A DNA stretch of 62,973 bases. It comes from Sphingopyxis sp. RIFCSPHIGHO2_12_FULL_65_19. GTDB lineage: Bacteria; Pseudomonadota; Alphaproteobacteria; Sphingomonadales; Sphingomonadaceae. Of this stretch, positions 36,262 through 44,230 are shown piece after piece. The notes below the pieces were generated by a model that saw only the letters and a program-made list of their open reading frames with translations, was not told where the DNA came from and made no database searches. Position 1 is the stretch's first letter; every line of letters begins with the position of its first letter. The stretch lies in the NCBI RefSeq assembly GCF_001830555.1, contig NZ_MIAM01000006.1, positions 699 through 63,671 of the forward strand. Reading direction: 5' to 3'. A program made the translations under genes and the position numbers.

Positions 36262-37173
36262 ATGTCTGATGGCGCCCTGATCGATCGGTTTCTGGAGATG
36301 ATGGCGGCCGAGCGCGGCGCGTCGCGCAACACGCTCGCCGCCTATCGCCGCGACCTTGAACAGGCGGCCGAATGGGTCAAGGGCCCGCTCGGCGATGCGG
36401 GCGTGGCGGATCTGCGCAAATTAATGGCGGATTACCAGTCGCTTGCCGCCAGCAGCGCGGCGCGAAAATTGTCGGCGCTGCGCCAGTTCTTCGCCTTTCT
36501 GGAGGATGAGGGCGAGCGCGCAGACAATCCGGCGCTCGATATCGCGCGGCCCACGACGCGGCGCCCGCTGCCGCGCATCCTGACCCACGGCGATGTCGAG
36601 CAATTGTTCCAACAGGCGGGCGAGGAGGCCGGAGGCGCGGCGCCCCCCACGGCGGCGGTGCGAATGCTGCTATTGCTCGAATTGCTCTATGGGTCGGGAC
36701 TGCGCGCCAGCGAACTGGTGTCGTTGCCGCGCCGCGCCGTCGCGGGCGAACGCGAATATCTGATCGTGCGCGGCAAGGGCGACAAGGAACGGCTGGTGCC
36801 GCTGTCGGCGCGCGCGCGCGACGCGTTCGACCGCTGGTTGCCGCTTGTCGCCGATGGGTCGCCGTGGCTGTTCCCATCGGGAAAGGGGCATGTCTCGCGC
36901 GTGCGGCTGTTCCAGATGCTGCGCGAACTCGCGGCGCGCGCAGGGATCGACCCGGCCTCGGTCAGTCCGCATGTGCTTCGCCACGCATTTGCCACCCATT
37001 TGCTCGAAGGCGGGGCGGATTTGCGCGCGTTGCAACTGATGCTGGGTCATGCGGACATCGCGACGACCGAAATCTATACGCATGTCGACAGCCGCCGGCT
37101 GGTCGAGCTGGTCAACCGGCGCCACCCGCTGGCGCAGTTCGACGGCGTTGACCTCAAGCCGCCTTCGGCCTAG
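36262..37173 (+). CDS. xerD: Tyrosine recombinase XerD
   Basis: 303-residue site-specific recombinase that resolves chromosome dimers with XerC at dif under FtsK control. An N-terminal SAM-like core-binding domain (LIDRFLEMMAAERGASRNTLAAYRRDL) precedes the catalytic domain with Arg in YGSGLRASELV, Lys in RGKGDKERLVPL, HVLRHAFATHLLEGGADLR, LGHADIATTEIYTHV (His and nucleophile Tyr). Length and position of residues fit a chromosomal XerD rather than a phage integrase. The start at 36262 (MSDGALIDRF) gives the normal size. Confidence 0.93.
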   Translation: MSDGALIDRFLEMMAAERGASRNTLAAYRRDLEQAAEWVKGPLGDAGVADLRKLMADYQSLAASSAARKLSALRQFFAFLEDEGERADNPALDIARPTTRRPLPRILTHGDVEQLFQQAGEEAGGAAPPTAAVRMLLLLELLYGSGLRASELVSLPRRAVAGEREYLIVRGKGDKERLVPLSARARDAFDRWLPLVADGSPWLFPSGKGHVSRVRLFQMLRELAARAGIDPASVSPHVLRHAFATHLLEGGADLRALQLMLGHADIATTEIYTHVDSRRLVELVNRRHPLAQFDGVDLKPPSA

Positions 37174-37182
37174 CGACTTCGC

Positions 37183-38130
37183 ATGACAGCCTTTCTGGAC
37201 TTCGAAAAACAGGTCGCGGCGCTCGATCGGCAGATCGCCGAACTGCGCGAAATGGGCGACGATCCGTCGCTCAACATCGACAACGATATCGCACGGCTCG
37301 AGGATAAATCCTCGAAAATGCTACGCGACATCTACAACAAGCTGACACCGTGGCAAAAGACGCAGGTGGCGCGCCATCCCGACCGCCCGCATTTCAAACA
37401 TTATGTGGCGGGGCTGTTCGACGACTGGATGCCGCTCGCCGGTGATCGCAAATTCGGCGACGATCAGGCGATATTGGGCGGACTCGCACGCTTTCGCGGC
37501 CGCCGCGTGATGGTGATCGGCCACGAAAAGGGCGACGATATCCCCTCGCGCATGAAGCATAATTTCGGGATGGCGAAGCCCGAGGGCTATCGCAAGGCGA
37601 TCCGCCTGATGCAGCTTGCCGACCGTTTCGGGCTGCCGGTGGTGACGCTCGTCGACACTTCGGGCGCCTTTCCCGGTATCCAGGCCGAAGAGCGCGGCCA
37701 GGCCGAAGCCATCGCGCGCTCGACCGAACAATGCCTGGCGCTCGGCGTGCCGATGGTCGCCGCGGTCGTCGGCGAGGGCGGTTCGGGCGGTGCGATCGCG
37801 CTCGCGGCAGCGAACCGCGTGCTGATGTTCGAGCATGCGGTCTATTCGGTGATTTCGCCCGAAGGCTGTGCGTCGATCCTGTGGCGCACGTCGGACAAGG
37901 CGGCCGATGCCGCGGCGGCGATGAAGATGTCGGCGCAGGACCTGCTCGGCATCAAGATCATCGACCGGATCGTGGCCGAACCCGTCGGCGGTGCGCATCG
38001 GGCGCCCGATGCCGCGATCGCGGCGCTGGGCGAAGCGATTGCCCAGGAACTGGACGCGCTTTCGGGGCTTTCGCGCGACAGCCTGCTCGCTGCGCGCGAG
38101 GAAAAATTCCTTGCGATGGGGCGCGCTTAG
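37183..38130 (+). CDS. accA: Acetyl-CoA carboxylase carboxyltransferase subunit alpha
   Basis: 315-residue alpha subunit of the carboxyltransferase, which with AccD makes malonyl-CoA for fatty acid synthesis. Markers: FLDFEKQVAALDRQIAELR at the N-terminus, RPHFKHYV, GRRVMVIGHEKGDD, RMKHNFGMAKPEGYRKA, TLVDTSGAFPGIQAEERGQ, VVGEGGSGGAIALA and SVISPEGCASILWR. Full length. Follows xerD by nine bases. Confidence 0.97.
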   Translation: MTAFLDFEKQVAALDRQIAELREMGDDPSLNIDNDIARLEDKSSKMLRDIYNKLTPWQKTQVARHPDRPHFKHYVAGLFDDWMPLAGDRKFGDDQAILGGLARFRGRRVMVIGHEKGDDIPSRMKHNFGMAKPEGYRKAIRLMQLADRFGLPVVTLVDTSGAFPGIQAEERGQAEAIARSTEQCLALGVPMVAAVVGEGGSGGAIALAAANRVLMFEHAVYSVISPEGCASILWRTSDKAADAAAAMKMSAQDLLGIKIIDRIVAEPVGGAHRAPDAAIAALGEAIAQELDALSGLSRDSLLAAREEKFLAMGRA

Positions 38131-38264
38131 ACCCTTTTTCGTCGGAACCCGATCGCCGGTCATGGCGTTCCCCTCCTGAAATCGGCAGCCGCATTTCGAT
38201 GCCGGCTTGCCTTGACGCATGATGGGGATATCCATGACCGAAAGAGGCAAATGGGAGGCATAGG

Positions 38265-39764
38265 ATGAGCTGGAAAACCGGAAAAACGCTGGCCGCAGCA
38301 TTGGCGATGGGGGGCATCGCCGTCACCGGAGCTGCCGACGCGCAGTTGAAGGCGATCAAGACCCAGACCAATATCTCGCCCACCGAGCGCAAGCAGGGCG
38401 ATGAGGCCCATCCGCAGCTGCTCCAGGAATTTGGCGGCGCTTACAGCGGTCCGCAGGCGTCCTATGTCAACCGTATCGGGCAGAATATCGCGGTCCAGTC
38501 GGGGCTGTCGCGCAGCCCGAGCGACTTTACCGTTACGCTGCTCAATTCGCCGGTGAACAACGCGTTCGCGATCCCCGGCGGTTATGTCTATGTCACGCGC
38601 CAGCTGATGGCGCTGATGAACGACGAGGCCGAACTGGCCGGCGTGCTGGGGCACGAGGTCGGCCATGTCGCGGCGCAGCACAGCAAGAAGCGCCAGTCGG
38701 CGGCGACGCGCAACCAGATACTTGGCGTACTGGGCGCGGTGCTGGGCGGAGCGATCGGGGACAATGGCGGGCTGCTCGGCGGCCTCGGCGGACTGCTTCA
38801 GAATAATTCGCTGAAGGTCGCGCAGCTGGCGACATTGGGCTTTTCGCGCAGCCAGGAATTGCAGGCCGACCAGCTTGGCGTCCAATATCTGCGCAGTGCG
38901 GGGTACGACCCGCTTGCGCTGTCGACGATGCTGGCGAGCCTCGCCAACCAGACGACGCTCGACGCGCGCCTGTCGGGCGGCGACGCGCGATCGCTGCCCG
39001 AATGGGCGAGCACGCACCCCGATCCTGCCTCGCGCGTTCGCAACGCCCAGACGCTGGCGAACCGGGTCGGCGGCCGCGGCGGCAATCGCAACGCGGCGGC
39101 TTTCCTGACCTCGGTCGATGGCGTTCTGTATGGCGACGACCCGGCGCAAGGCGTGGTCGAGGGGCGCGATTTCCTGCATCCTGACCTGCGGCTCCGCTTC
39201 ACCGTCCCGAACGGTTATGGGATGCAGAACGGGTCCGACGCGGTGCTGGTCAGCGGCAACGGCGGACAGGCGCAATTTTCGACCGGGCCCTATCGCGGCG
39301 ACATGAACGCCTATATCGCCGCGGCGTTCAAGGCCGTGGCAGGCAACACCCAGGTCAGCCCCGGTGCGATCCAGCGCACGACGGTGAACGGCATCCCGGC
39401 ATCCTATTCGACCGCGCGCGTCAACAGCCAGTCGGGGCAGGTTGACGTCACCGTCTTTGCCTATGAATTTTCGCGAAGCAGCGCGTTCCACTTCGTCACG
39501 CTGACCAAGGCGGGCGGCGGCGGCGTGTTCAATTCGATGCTGGGCAGCGTCCGGCGATTGAGCACGGCCGAGGCGGCGGCGATCAAGCCGCGGCGCATCG
39601 ATGTCGTAACCGTCGGCCGCGGCGACACGATGGCGAGCCTGGCGCGACGGATGGCCTATAGCAATTATCAGGCCGAACGTTTCCAGGTGCTCAATCGCCT
39701 GACGGCGTCCAGCCGGCTGACGCCGGGACAGAAGGTCAAGATCGTGGTCTATGCCAGCCGTTGA
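38265..39764 (+). CDS. M48-family metalloprotease with C-terminal LysM-like domain (BepA/LoiP-like)
   Basis: 499-residue exported zinc protease. Signal peptide cleaved near GAADAQ; the zinc motif HEVGH is at 130-134 and the third ligand Glu at about 198 (SQELQAD). The C-terminal 50 residues (VTVGRGDTMASLARRM...LTPGQKVKIVVY) form a LysM-like peptidoglycan-binding domain. Related M48 proteins (BepA, YcaL, LoiP) survey outer-membrane protein assembly in the periplasm, and a similar job is likely. A glycine-rich stretch (about 153-178) may be flexible. A strong terminator follows. Confidence 0.9.
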   Translation: MSWKTGKTLAAALAMGGIAVTGAADAQLKAIKTQTNISPTERKQGDEAHPQLLQEFGGAYSGPQASYVNRIGQNIAVQSGLSRSPSDFTVTLLNSPVNNAFAIPGGYVYVTRQLMALMNDEAELAGVLGHEVGHVAAQHSKKRQSAATRNQILGVLGAVLGGAIGDNGGLLGGLGGLLQNNSLKVAQLATLGFSRSQELQADQLGVQYLRSAGYDPLALSTMLASLANQTTLDARLSGGDARSLPEWASTHPDPASRVRNAQTLANRVGGRGGNRNAAAFLTSVDGVLYGDDPAQGVVEGRDFLHPDLRLRFTVPNGYGMQNGSDAVLVSGNGGQAQFSTGPYRGDMNAYIAAAFKAVAGNTQVSPGAIQRTTVNGIPASYSTARVNSQSGQVDVTVFAYEFSRSSAFHFVTLTKAGGGGVFNSMLGSVRRLSTAEAAAIKPRRIDVVTVGRGDTMASLARRMAYSNYQAERFQVLNRLTASSRLTPGQKVKIVVYASR

Positions 39765-39783
39765 CGGCGTAGCGGATACGAAA

Positions 39784-39819
39784 AAGGGCGGTGGATCGCT
39801 CCACCGCCCTTCCGTTTTT
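39784..39819. terminator. Rho-independent terminator
   Basis: Perfect 12-base stem AAGGGCGGTGGA / TCCACCGCCCTT with loop TCGC, followed by CCG and TTTTT, and preceded by a run of A residues. It lies between the convergent protease and Flp pilin genes and can work in both directions. Confidence 0.9.
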
Positions 39820-39851
39820 GCTCACGCCCGAAGGCGCGGTAGCAGCAACGA

Positions 39852-40013
39852 TTAGTCCAGCTCAGCCGAAACCGAGTTGAAGGTGTTGCTGACGCCGTTA
39901 CCAACGGCACCCATCGCGGTGATGCCGGCGACGGCGATCAGAGCGGCGATCAGGCCGTATTCGATGGCGGTCGCGGCTTTGGTGTCGCGGACGAACTTTT
40001 TGATGAACTTCAT
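39852..40013 (-). CDS. Flp-type IVb pilin
   Basis: 53-residue pilin precursor: MKFIKKFVRDTKAATAIEYGLIAALIAVAG followed by a short C-terminus ending SVSAELD. The G-less ATAIEYGL segment with the conserved Glu (E5-type) plus a following hydrophobic helix is the Flp hallmark; the leader is cut before the mature helix by a TadV-type prepilin peptidase. Flp pili mediate adhesion and biofilm. No tad assembly genes are in the window, so machinery must be elsewhere. A second pilin gene lies 149 bases upstream on the same strand. Confidence 0.9.
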   Translation of the reverse strand: MKFIKKFVRDTKAATAIEYGLIAALIAVAGITAMGAVGNGVSNTFNSVSAELD

Positions 40014-40161
40014 GACTGGTCTCCTGATTTCACTTACCCTGTTGACGGTCTGGTCTGGGTCAACAATCGGTGGTTTAAGGCGAATAGGTTTTGAAAATCT
40101 TAATGGACGCCGCGGTTTGCTGGTCCGCTGGCCGTCCTGAAAAGGGACAGCCGCCGCGGCG

Positions 40162-40332
40162 TTACATATGTGTTTCGGCTGCGGAAGACGCCTTGTTCCA
40201 CATATTGTTCGTGGCGTTGGCGACATTGCCAATCGCGACGACGGCCGCCAAGAATATGAGCGCCAAGATCAGCCCATATTCGACGGCTGTGGCGGCCCTG
40301 GTCGACCGCATCAGCCTGTAAAAGCTTCGCAT
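40162..40332 (-). CDS. Flp-type IVb pilin, second copy
   Basis: 56-residue pilin precursor (MRSFYRLMRSTRAATAVEYGLILALIFLAAVVAIGNVA), with the same AATAVEYGL processing/assembly segment as the neighbour but a different tail ending AAETHM. The two copies have diverged enough to suggest separate roles, for example major and minor pilin. It lies upstream of the first pilin gene on the same strand. Confidence 0.88.
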   Translation of the reverse strand: MRSFYRLMRSTRAATAVEYGLILALIFLAAVVAIGNVANATNNMWNKASSAAETHM

Positions 40333-40430
40333 TGTTCCACCCCTGACTAAAATTATAGTTCCCGAGGGTCGTTTTATTCGCATAGGAAGGTTAACAATTT
40401 GTCCGTCTCCGCCCCAGAAAACCGCCAAAA

Positions 40431-40826
40431 ATGCCGCTGATCGTCGCCGCTGCGGCGCTGGTCGATCGCGACGGGCGACTGCTTGTCCAGCAGCGCCCCG
40501 AAGGCCTGTCGATGGCCGGGCTGTGGGAATTTCCGGGCGGCAAGCTCGAACCCGGCGAAACGCCCGAAGCGGCGCTGATCCGCGAACTGGACGAGGAACT
40601 GGCGATCGACGTCGACCATGCCTGCCTCGCGCCCGCCTGTTTTGCCAGCGAAGCATTGGGCGACAAACATTTGCTGTTGCTGCTGTATGTGTGCCGGAAA
40701 TGGCGCGGGACGCCGGTGGCGCGGCACGCCAGCGCGCTGCGCTGGGTGCGCCCGGTCGAATTGCACGGGCTTGCCATGCCGCCCGCCGACACGCCGTTGA
40801 TCGGCTTGCTTGAGGCGCTGATCTAG
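40431..40826 (+). CDS. mutT: MutT-type Nudix hydrolase (8-oxo-dGTP diphosphatase)
   Basis: 131-residue Nudix enzyme. The Nudix box GGKLEPGETPEAALIRELDEEL (residues about 37-58) is complete, preceded by LVQQRPEGLSMAGLWEFPGG, which is typical of MutT. It removes oxidised dGTP (8-oxo-dGTP) from the nucleotide pool to avoid A:T to C:G mutations; a related diphosphatase specificity cannot be excluded. Standard length. Confidence 0.88.
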   Translation: MPLIVAAAALVDRDGRLLVQQRPEGLSMAGLWEFPGGKLEPGETPEAALIRELDEELAIDVDHACLAPACFASEALGDKHLLLLLYVCRKWRGTPVARHASALRWVRPVELHGLAMPPADTPLIGLLEALI

Positions 40827-40836
40827 GATTCCGACG

Positions 40837-41703
40837 CTAAGGGTCCCGACCCTGGTCTTTCGGTTTCAGCGCGTCGGCCAGCGAGGCGGTGCCGCTGCCG
40901 CGCCGCGCGGGTTGCGGCTGATCGGGATGCGGCGCCCAGCCGCTGAAATGGACGATCCGGAACGCCTCGCCGATACGGCCATCGGGATCGGCGTGCGCGG
41001 CGAAGGCGGCGGCGATGCGCGCGGCCTCTTCGCGCGTCAACGGCGGCGGCGCGGGGGCGAGGCGGCTCGACAGGCCGGCGGCGCGCAGGTCGCGAACCAG
41101 CCCGAACCAGTCGCCATAACGCACCGTCAGCGCCTCGACATCGACGACCGGCAGCGTGAAACCGACACGCTGGAGCAAATTCCCCGTCGCCGCGAGGTCG
41201 ATCTGGGGATGCAGCCGCGCGATCGAGCGCACGCCTTCGGCCATCACCGCCCGGCGCAGCCGCGGCAGGCTGCCGTCGCCAACGAACGCCCCGAGCAGCA
41301 GCCCGTCGGGCGCGAGCAGCGCACGAAGACGGACGAGCGCGCCCGGCACGTCGTTGACGCTGTCGAGCCCGCCGGGCCACAGGATCAGGTCAAAGCTGGC
41401 GAAGGGCAGGTCGACCGCATCGGCCTCCACCGCAATCGCCCGGGTTTGCGCGGCAAGGCGCGGTGCGGCTTCGACGATGGTGAGTTCGGTGCCGATCGCG
41501 CGCAAATGCTGGACCAGCGCCGCATCATGCGCGCCGATCAGCAAGGTGCGGCGAAATTCCCGCGTCACCATCGCCAGCCGGTCGAGCAGCGTTTCGGCGA
41601 TGATCGGCGCCAGAAAATTGGCCGATGCGGGCAGCCGCGCCATGCGGTCGCGCTGGGCGCGATGGCGGCCGCCGGAAAAAAGCGGGCGAGGAGATTGCGA
41701 CAT
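40837..41703 (-). CDS. SAM-dependent methyltransferase (NDUFAF5/BioC-like)
   Basis: 288-residue class I methyltransferase beginning with a basic N-terminus containing FSGGRHRAQRDRMARLP, a pattern seen in the NDUFAF5/BioC-like group. The SAM site is in TLLIGAHDAALVQHLRAIG, and IVEAAPRL and LPFASFDLILWPGGLDSVNDVPGAL match the acidic loop and motif. In mitochondria NDUFAF5 hydroxylates complex I NDUFS7; the bacterial substrate is not known. Divergent from comF across 24 bases. Confidence 0.82.
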   Translation of the reverse strand: MSQSPRPLFSGGRHRAQRDRMARLPASANFLAPIIAETLLDRLAMVTREFRRTLLIGAHDAALVQHLRAIGTELTIVEAAPRLAAQTRAIAVEADAVDLPFASFDLILWPGGLDSVNDVPGALVRLRALLAPDGLLLGAFVGDGSLPRLRRAVMAEGVRSIARLHPQIDLAATGNLLQRVGFTLPVVDVEALTVRYGDWFGLVRDLRAAGLSSRLAPAPPPLTREEAARIAAAFAAHADPDGRIGEAFRIVHFSGWAPHPDQPQPARRGSGTASLADALKPKDQGRDP

Positions 41704-41727
41704 GCGCTGCTTGTGCCGTCCCCGGCG

Positions 41728-42609
41728 ATGCTACACAAGTCGATGATGGCGAGTGCGACGGGGGATGTCGAAACAGACGGGGCGGTGGCCGGGAAACTGG
41801 CGCGCGGGCTGCGCGCGGCGGCGCGGGCGATTGTCGATTATGCGCTGCCCCCGCGCTGCCCCGGCTGCGGCGTCATCGTCGGCGAGGACCGCCAGTTTTG
41901 CCTCGATTGCTGGTCGTCGCTCGATTTTCTTGACGGACCAAGCTGTTCGCGCTGTTCGATCCCGCTGCCGACCGCCTTGCCGGGCGGCCCGATCGCCTGC
42001 GGCGCGTGCCTTGCCAGTCCCCCGCCGTTCGAGGGCGCGCCGGCCGCCGTTGCCTATGGCCGCGTGGCGCGGACCGTGGCGCTGCGGCTCAAATATGGGC
42101 GGCGGACGGGCCATGCGCGGCTGATGGCGCGGTTGATGGCCCGGCAGCTCGCGGCGCTGGGCGACGCCGACGCAATCCTGCTGGTGCCCGTGCCGTTGCA
42201 CCGCTGGCGGCTGTGGTCGCGCGGGTTCAACCAGGCGGCGCTGGTTGTGGACGAACTGGCGCGGTTGACCGGCGCGGCGCGCGACCACCACCTGCTGTTG
42301 CGCGTCAAGGCCACGGCATCCCTGCGCGGCAAGGCGCGGCGCGAGCGCGAGCGAATCGTCACCGGGGCGTTTGCGCTGACCCCCGATGCCAAGGCGCGCG
42401 CCGCCGGACGCCACGTCGTGCTGGTAGACGATGTGCACGCCAGCGGAGCCACGCTGCGCGCGGCGGCGCGGACGCTTCGCCGCAGCGGCGCTTCCCGCGT
42501 GTCCGCGCTTGCCTGGGCCAGGGTCGTCCCCGATGCGCTGATGACCAGCAACATATTTGACTTTGCTTCGTTGGATTCCGATATGACGGGTCAAGAGATG
42601 ACAGGATAG
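41728..42609 (+). CDS. comF: ComF family phosphoribosyltransferase-like protein
   Basis: 293-residue double-zinc-ribbon plus phosphoribosyltransferase-fold protein. N-terminal CPGCGVIVGEDRQFCLDC and CSRCSIPL...CGACL are zinc knuckles; the PRTase part has VPVPLHRWRLWSRGFNQA and the PRPP loop VLVDDVHASGATLRAAA. ComF is needed for DNA uptake in competent bacteria and is also called GntX; enzymatic activity is unproven. Start choice is uncertain: ATGs also at 41743 and 41746. Five bases after its stop is grxC. Confidence 0.88.
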   Translation: MLHKSMMASATGDVETDGAVAGKLARGLRAAARAIVDYALPPRCPGCGVIVGEDRQFCLDCWSSLDFLDGPSCSRCSIPLPTALPGGPIACGACLASPPPFEGAPAAVAYGRVARTVALRLKYGRRTGHARLMARLMARQLAALGDADAILLVPVPLHRWRLWSRGFNQAALVVDELARLTGAARDHHLLLRVKATASLRGKARRERERIVTGAFALTPDAKARAAGRHVVLVDDVHASGATLRAAARTLRRSGASRVSALAWARVVPDALMTSNIFDFASLDSDMTGQEMTG

Positions 42610-42613
42610 CCGC

Positions 42614-42874
42614 ATGGCAAAGATCGAAGTTTTTACGAAATTCTTCTGCCCCTATTGCACGCGGGCCAAGGCGTTGCTCGATCGCAAGGGCGTGGCCTAT
42701 GAGGAAATCGACCTGACGATGGATCGCGCCGGGTTCGATGCGATGGTCGCGCGCACCGGCGGCGCGCGCACCGTCCCCCAGATTTTCATCGATGGCAAAC
42801 ATGTCGGCGGCAGCGACGACCTGGCTGCGCTCGATGCGCGCGGCGGGCTTGATCCCATGCTGGGGCTCGGCTGA
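42614..42874 (+). CDS. grxC: Glutaredoxin 3
   Basis: 86-residue dithiol glutaredoxin, MAKIEVFTKFFCPYCTRAKALLDRKG with the CPYC redox centre, TVPQIFIDGKHVGGSDDL for glutathione binding. It reduces protein disulphides with glutathione. Co-directional between comF and the DUF1178 gene with gaps of four and two bases. Confidence 0.96.
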   Translation: MAKIEVFTKFFCPYCTRAKALLDRKGVAYEEIDLTMDRAGFDAMVARTGGARTVPQIFIDGKHVGGSDDLAALDARGGLDPMLGLG

Positions 42875-42876
42875 CC

Positions 42877-43344
42877 TTGATCGTTTTCGATCTTTGTTGC
42901 GCCGCCGGCGATCACCGCTTCGAGGCCTGGTTCGCGAGCAGCGACAGCTTTGCCGAACAGCAGGCGCGCGGCTTGATCAACTGCCCGGTGTGCGGCGACG
43001 ATGCGGTGACAAAGGCGGTGATGGCGCCGCGGCTGGGCGCGAAATCGAACCAGCAACTGACCGTTGCGGCGCCCCCCGAATCGACCGCAGGTAAAGAGGT
43101 ATCGCCCGAAATGGTGCGCAAGCTGCTGGCCGATATTGCCGCCAAGCAGGCCGAGATGTTGCCGCAATCGCGCTGGGTCGGCCGTGAATTTGCCGACGCC
43201 GCCCGTGCGATGCACGAAGGACGCGCGGCGGAGGATCTGATCCACGGACAGGCTTCGCCCGACGAGGTGCAAGCCCTGCGCGACGACGGCATTGCCGCGA
43301 TGCCTTTGCTGGTGCCGGTGGTTCCCCCCGAAACGGCGAATTGA
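42877..43344 (+). CDS. DUF1178 family protein
   Basis: 155-residue cytoplasmic protein with the DUF1178 N-terminus MIVFDLCCAAGDHRFEAWFASSDSF and a zinc-knuckle-like LINCPVCGDDAVTKAVMAPRL. The start is TTG at 42877, two bases after grxC. Function unknown; the family is confined largely to alpha- and betaproteobacteria and often lies with grxC or nudix genes. The tail contains EGRAAEDLIHGQASPDEVQ, which is the typical conserved end. Confidence 0.88.
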   Translation: MIVFDLCCAAGDHRFEAWFASSDSFAEQQARGLINCPVCGDDAVTKAVMAPRLGAKSNQQLTVAAPPESTAGKEVSPEMVRKLLADIAAKQAEMLPQSRWVGREFADAARAMHEGRAAEDLIHGQASPDEVQALRDDGIAAMPLLVPVVPPETAN

Positions 43345-43393
43345 TCCGCGCCGATTGACGCTGTGCCTTTTGCGCCGCTACACGAACCGCGGC

Positions 43394-43470
43394 GCACCCG
43401 TAGCTCAGCAGGATAGAGCATCAGATTCCTAATCTGGGGGCCACTGGTTCGAATCCAGTCGGGTGCACCA
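43394..43470 (+). tRNA. tRNA-Arg (anticodon CCT)
   Basis: 77 bases from GCACCCG to CGGGTGC-ACCA with CCA encoded. Acceptor 7-bp stem is perfect; D arm TAGCTCAGCAGGATAGAGCA; anticodon loop TTCCTAA gives CCT; T arm ends GGTTCGAATCC. It marks the left edge of the accessory island, a frequent phage/island integration target; no repeat of its 3' end was seen further right. Confidence 0.95.
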
Positions 43471-43710
43471 TTTTTCAATGACTTAGATTAATCTGGCTAC
43501 AAGACTTCTTTAGCTGAGGCCTTGCGGACTTGGGCATTCGAAAGATCCCTCAGTTCTGGAGAGTTTTTGACCGGAGCGAGCGTAGGCTCGCTTGCATCAG
43601 CAAGCTCATAGCAATCACAGATTTGCGGCAGCGTCGTTCCTGCGTCAGCTTCGCGCCTCGATCCAGCCATCGGATGATAGCGACCGGTATCCTGAAAGCT
43701 GCCACAATGT

Positions 43711-44020
43711 TTGCGTTCGCCGCTCGGTTGGGGCGACGGCTGCTACCGTCTTGGGGTCTATACCGAGCTCGGGGTCGGGGTTGCCGCGGACGCTGCCAAG
43801 GCACAGGCACTTTATCAGAAGGGCTGCGACGATGAGGATGGAGACGGCTGCAGGCATTCGCCGAGATACATGCCCAGGGCCGCGGCGTGCCGCGGGACAG
43901 CGCGCAGGCCGAATTGCTCTATGGGAAAGCCTGCGACAATCTGCACTTCGGGGCCTGCATGCCGTTCGTCGCGATGGAGGAATACGGCCCGTCCAGAGCC
44001 GGTAGCGCGGCATCCCGGCA
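43711..44020 (+). pseudogene. Frameshifted Sel1-repeat gene remnant
   Basis: Sel1-like repeats are readable but split: one frame gives GDGCYRLGVYTELGVGVAADA, followed by ALYQKGCDDEDGDGC to about 43855, then the next frame carries on with AEIHAQGRGVPRDSAQAELLYGK...ACDNLHFGAC to about 43980. Upstream of 43711 the frame closes with a stop at 43693-43695 without a start or signal sequence. There is no intact ORF of Sel1 type here, so a decayed exported or scaffold-like repeat protein is most likely. The remainder of 43471-44230 holds no recognisable gene. Confidence 0.65.
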
Positions 44021-44230
44021 AGACCGTATCGCCCCTCCCGACGCCTCGCGGAAAATCAGGCCAAACCGGCGCCTGCAGCAACGGGAATGCCGAAGACAGC
44101 CCGGAAACTTCCGGCAGGCTGGGAGCGAACTATTCCGGAGCCTGGTCGCCTCACGCTGTTGGAGACTGACGGTGCCGGTGGAATTACTACTGCGCGAAAG
44201 AGCCTTCCAACGAACGCCGGGAATCTGCGC

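Noticed and set aside
43440..43470. tRNA-Arg 3' end as an attachment site
   Set aside because: No second copy of the tRNA 3' end was found up to 55401, and no integrase gene is present.
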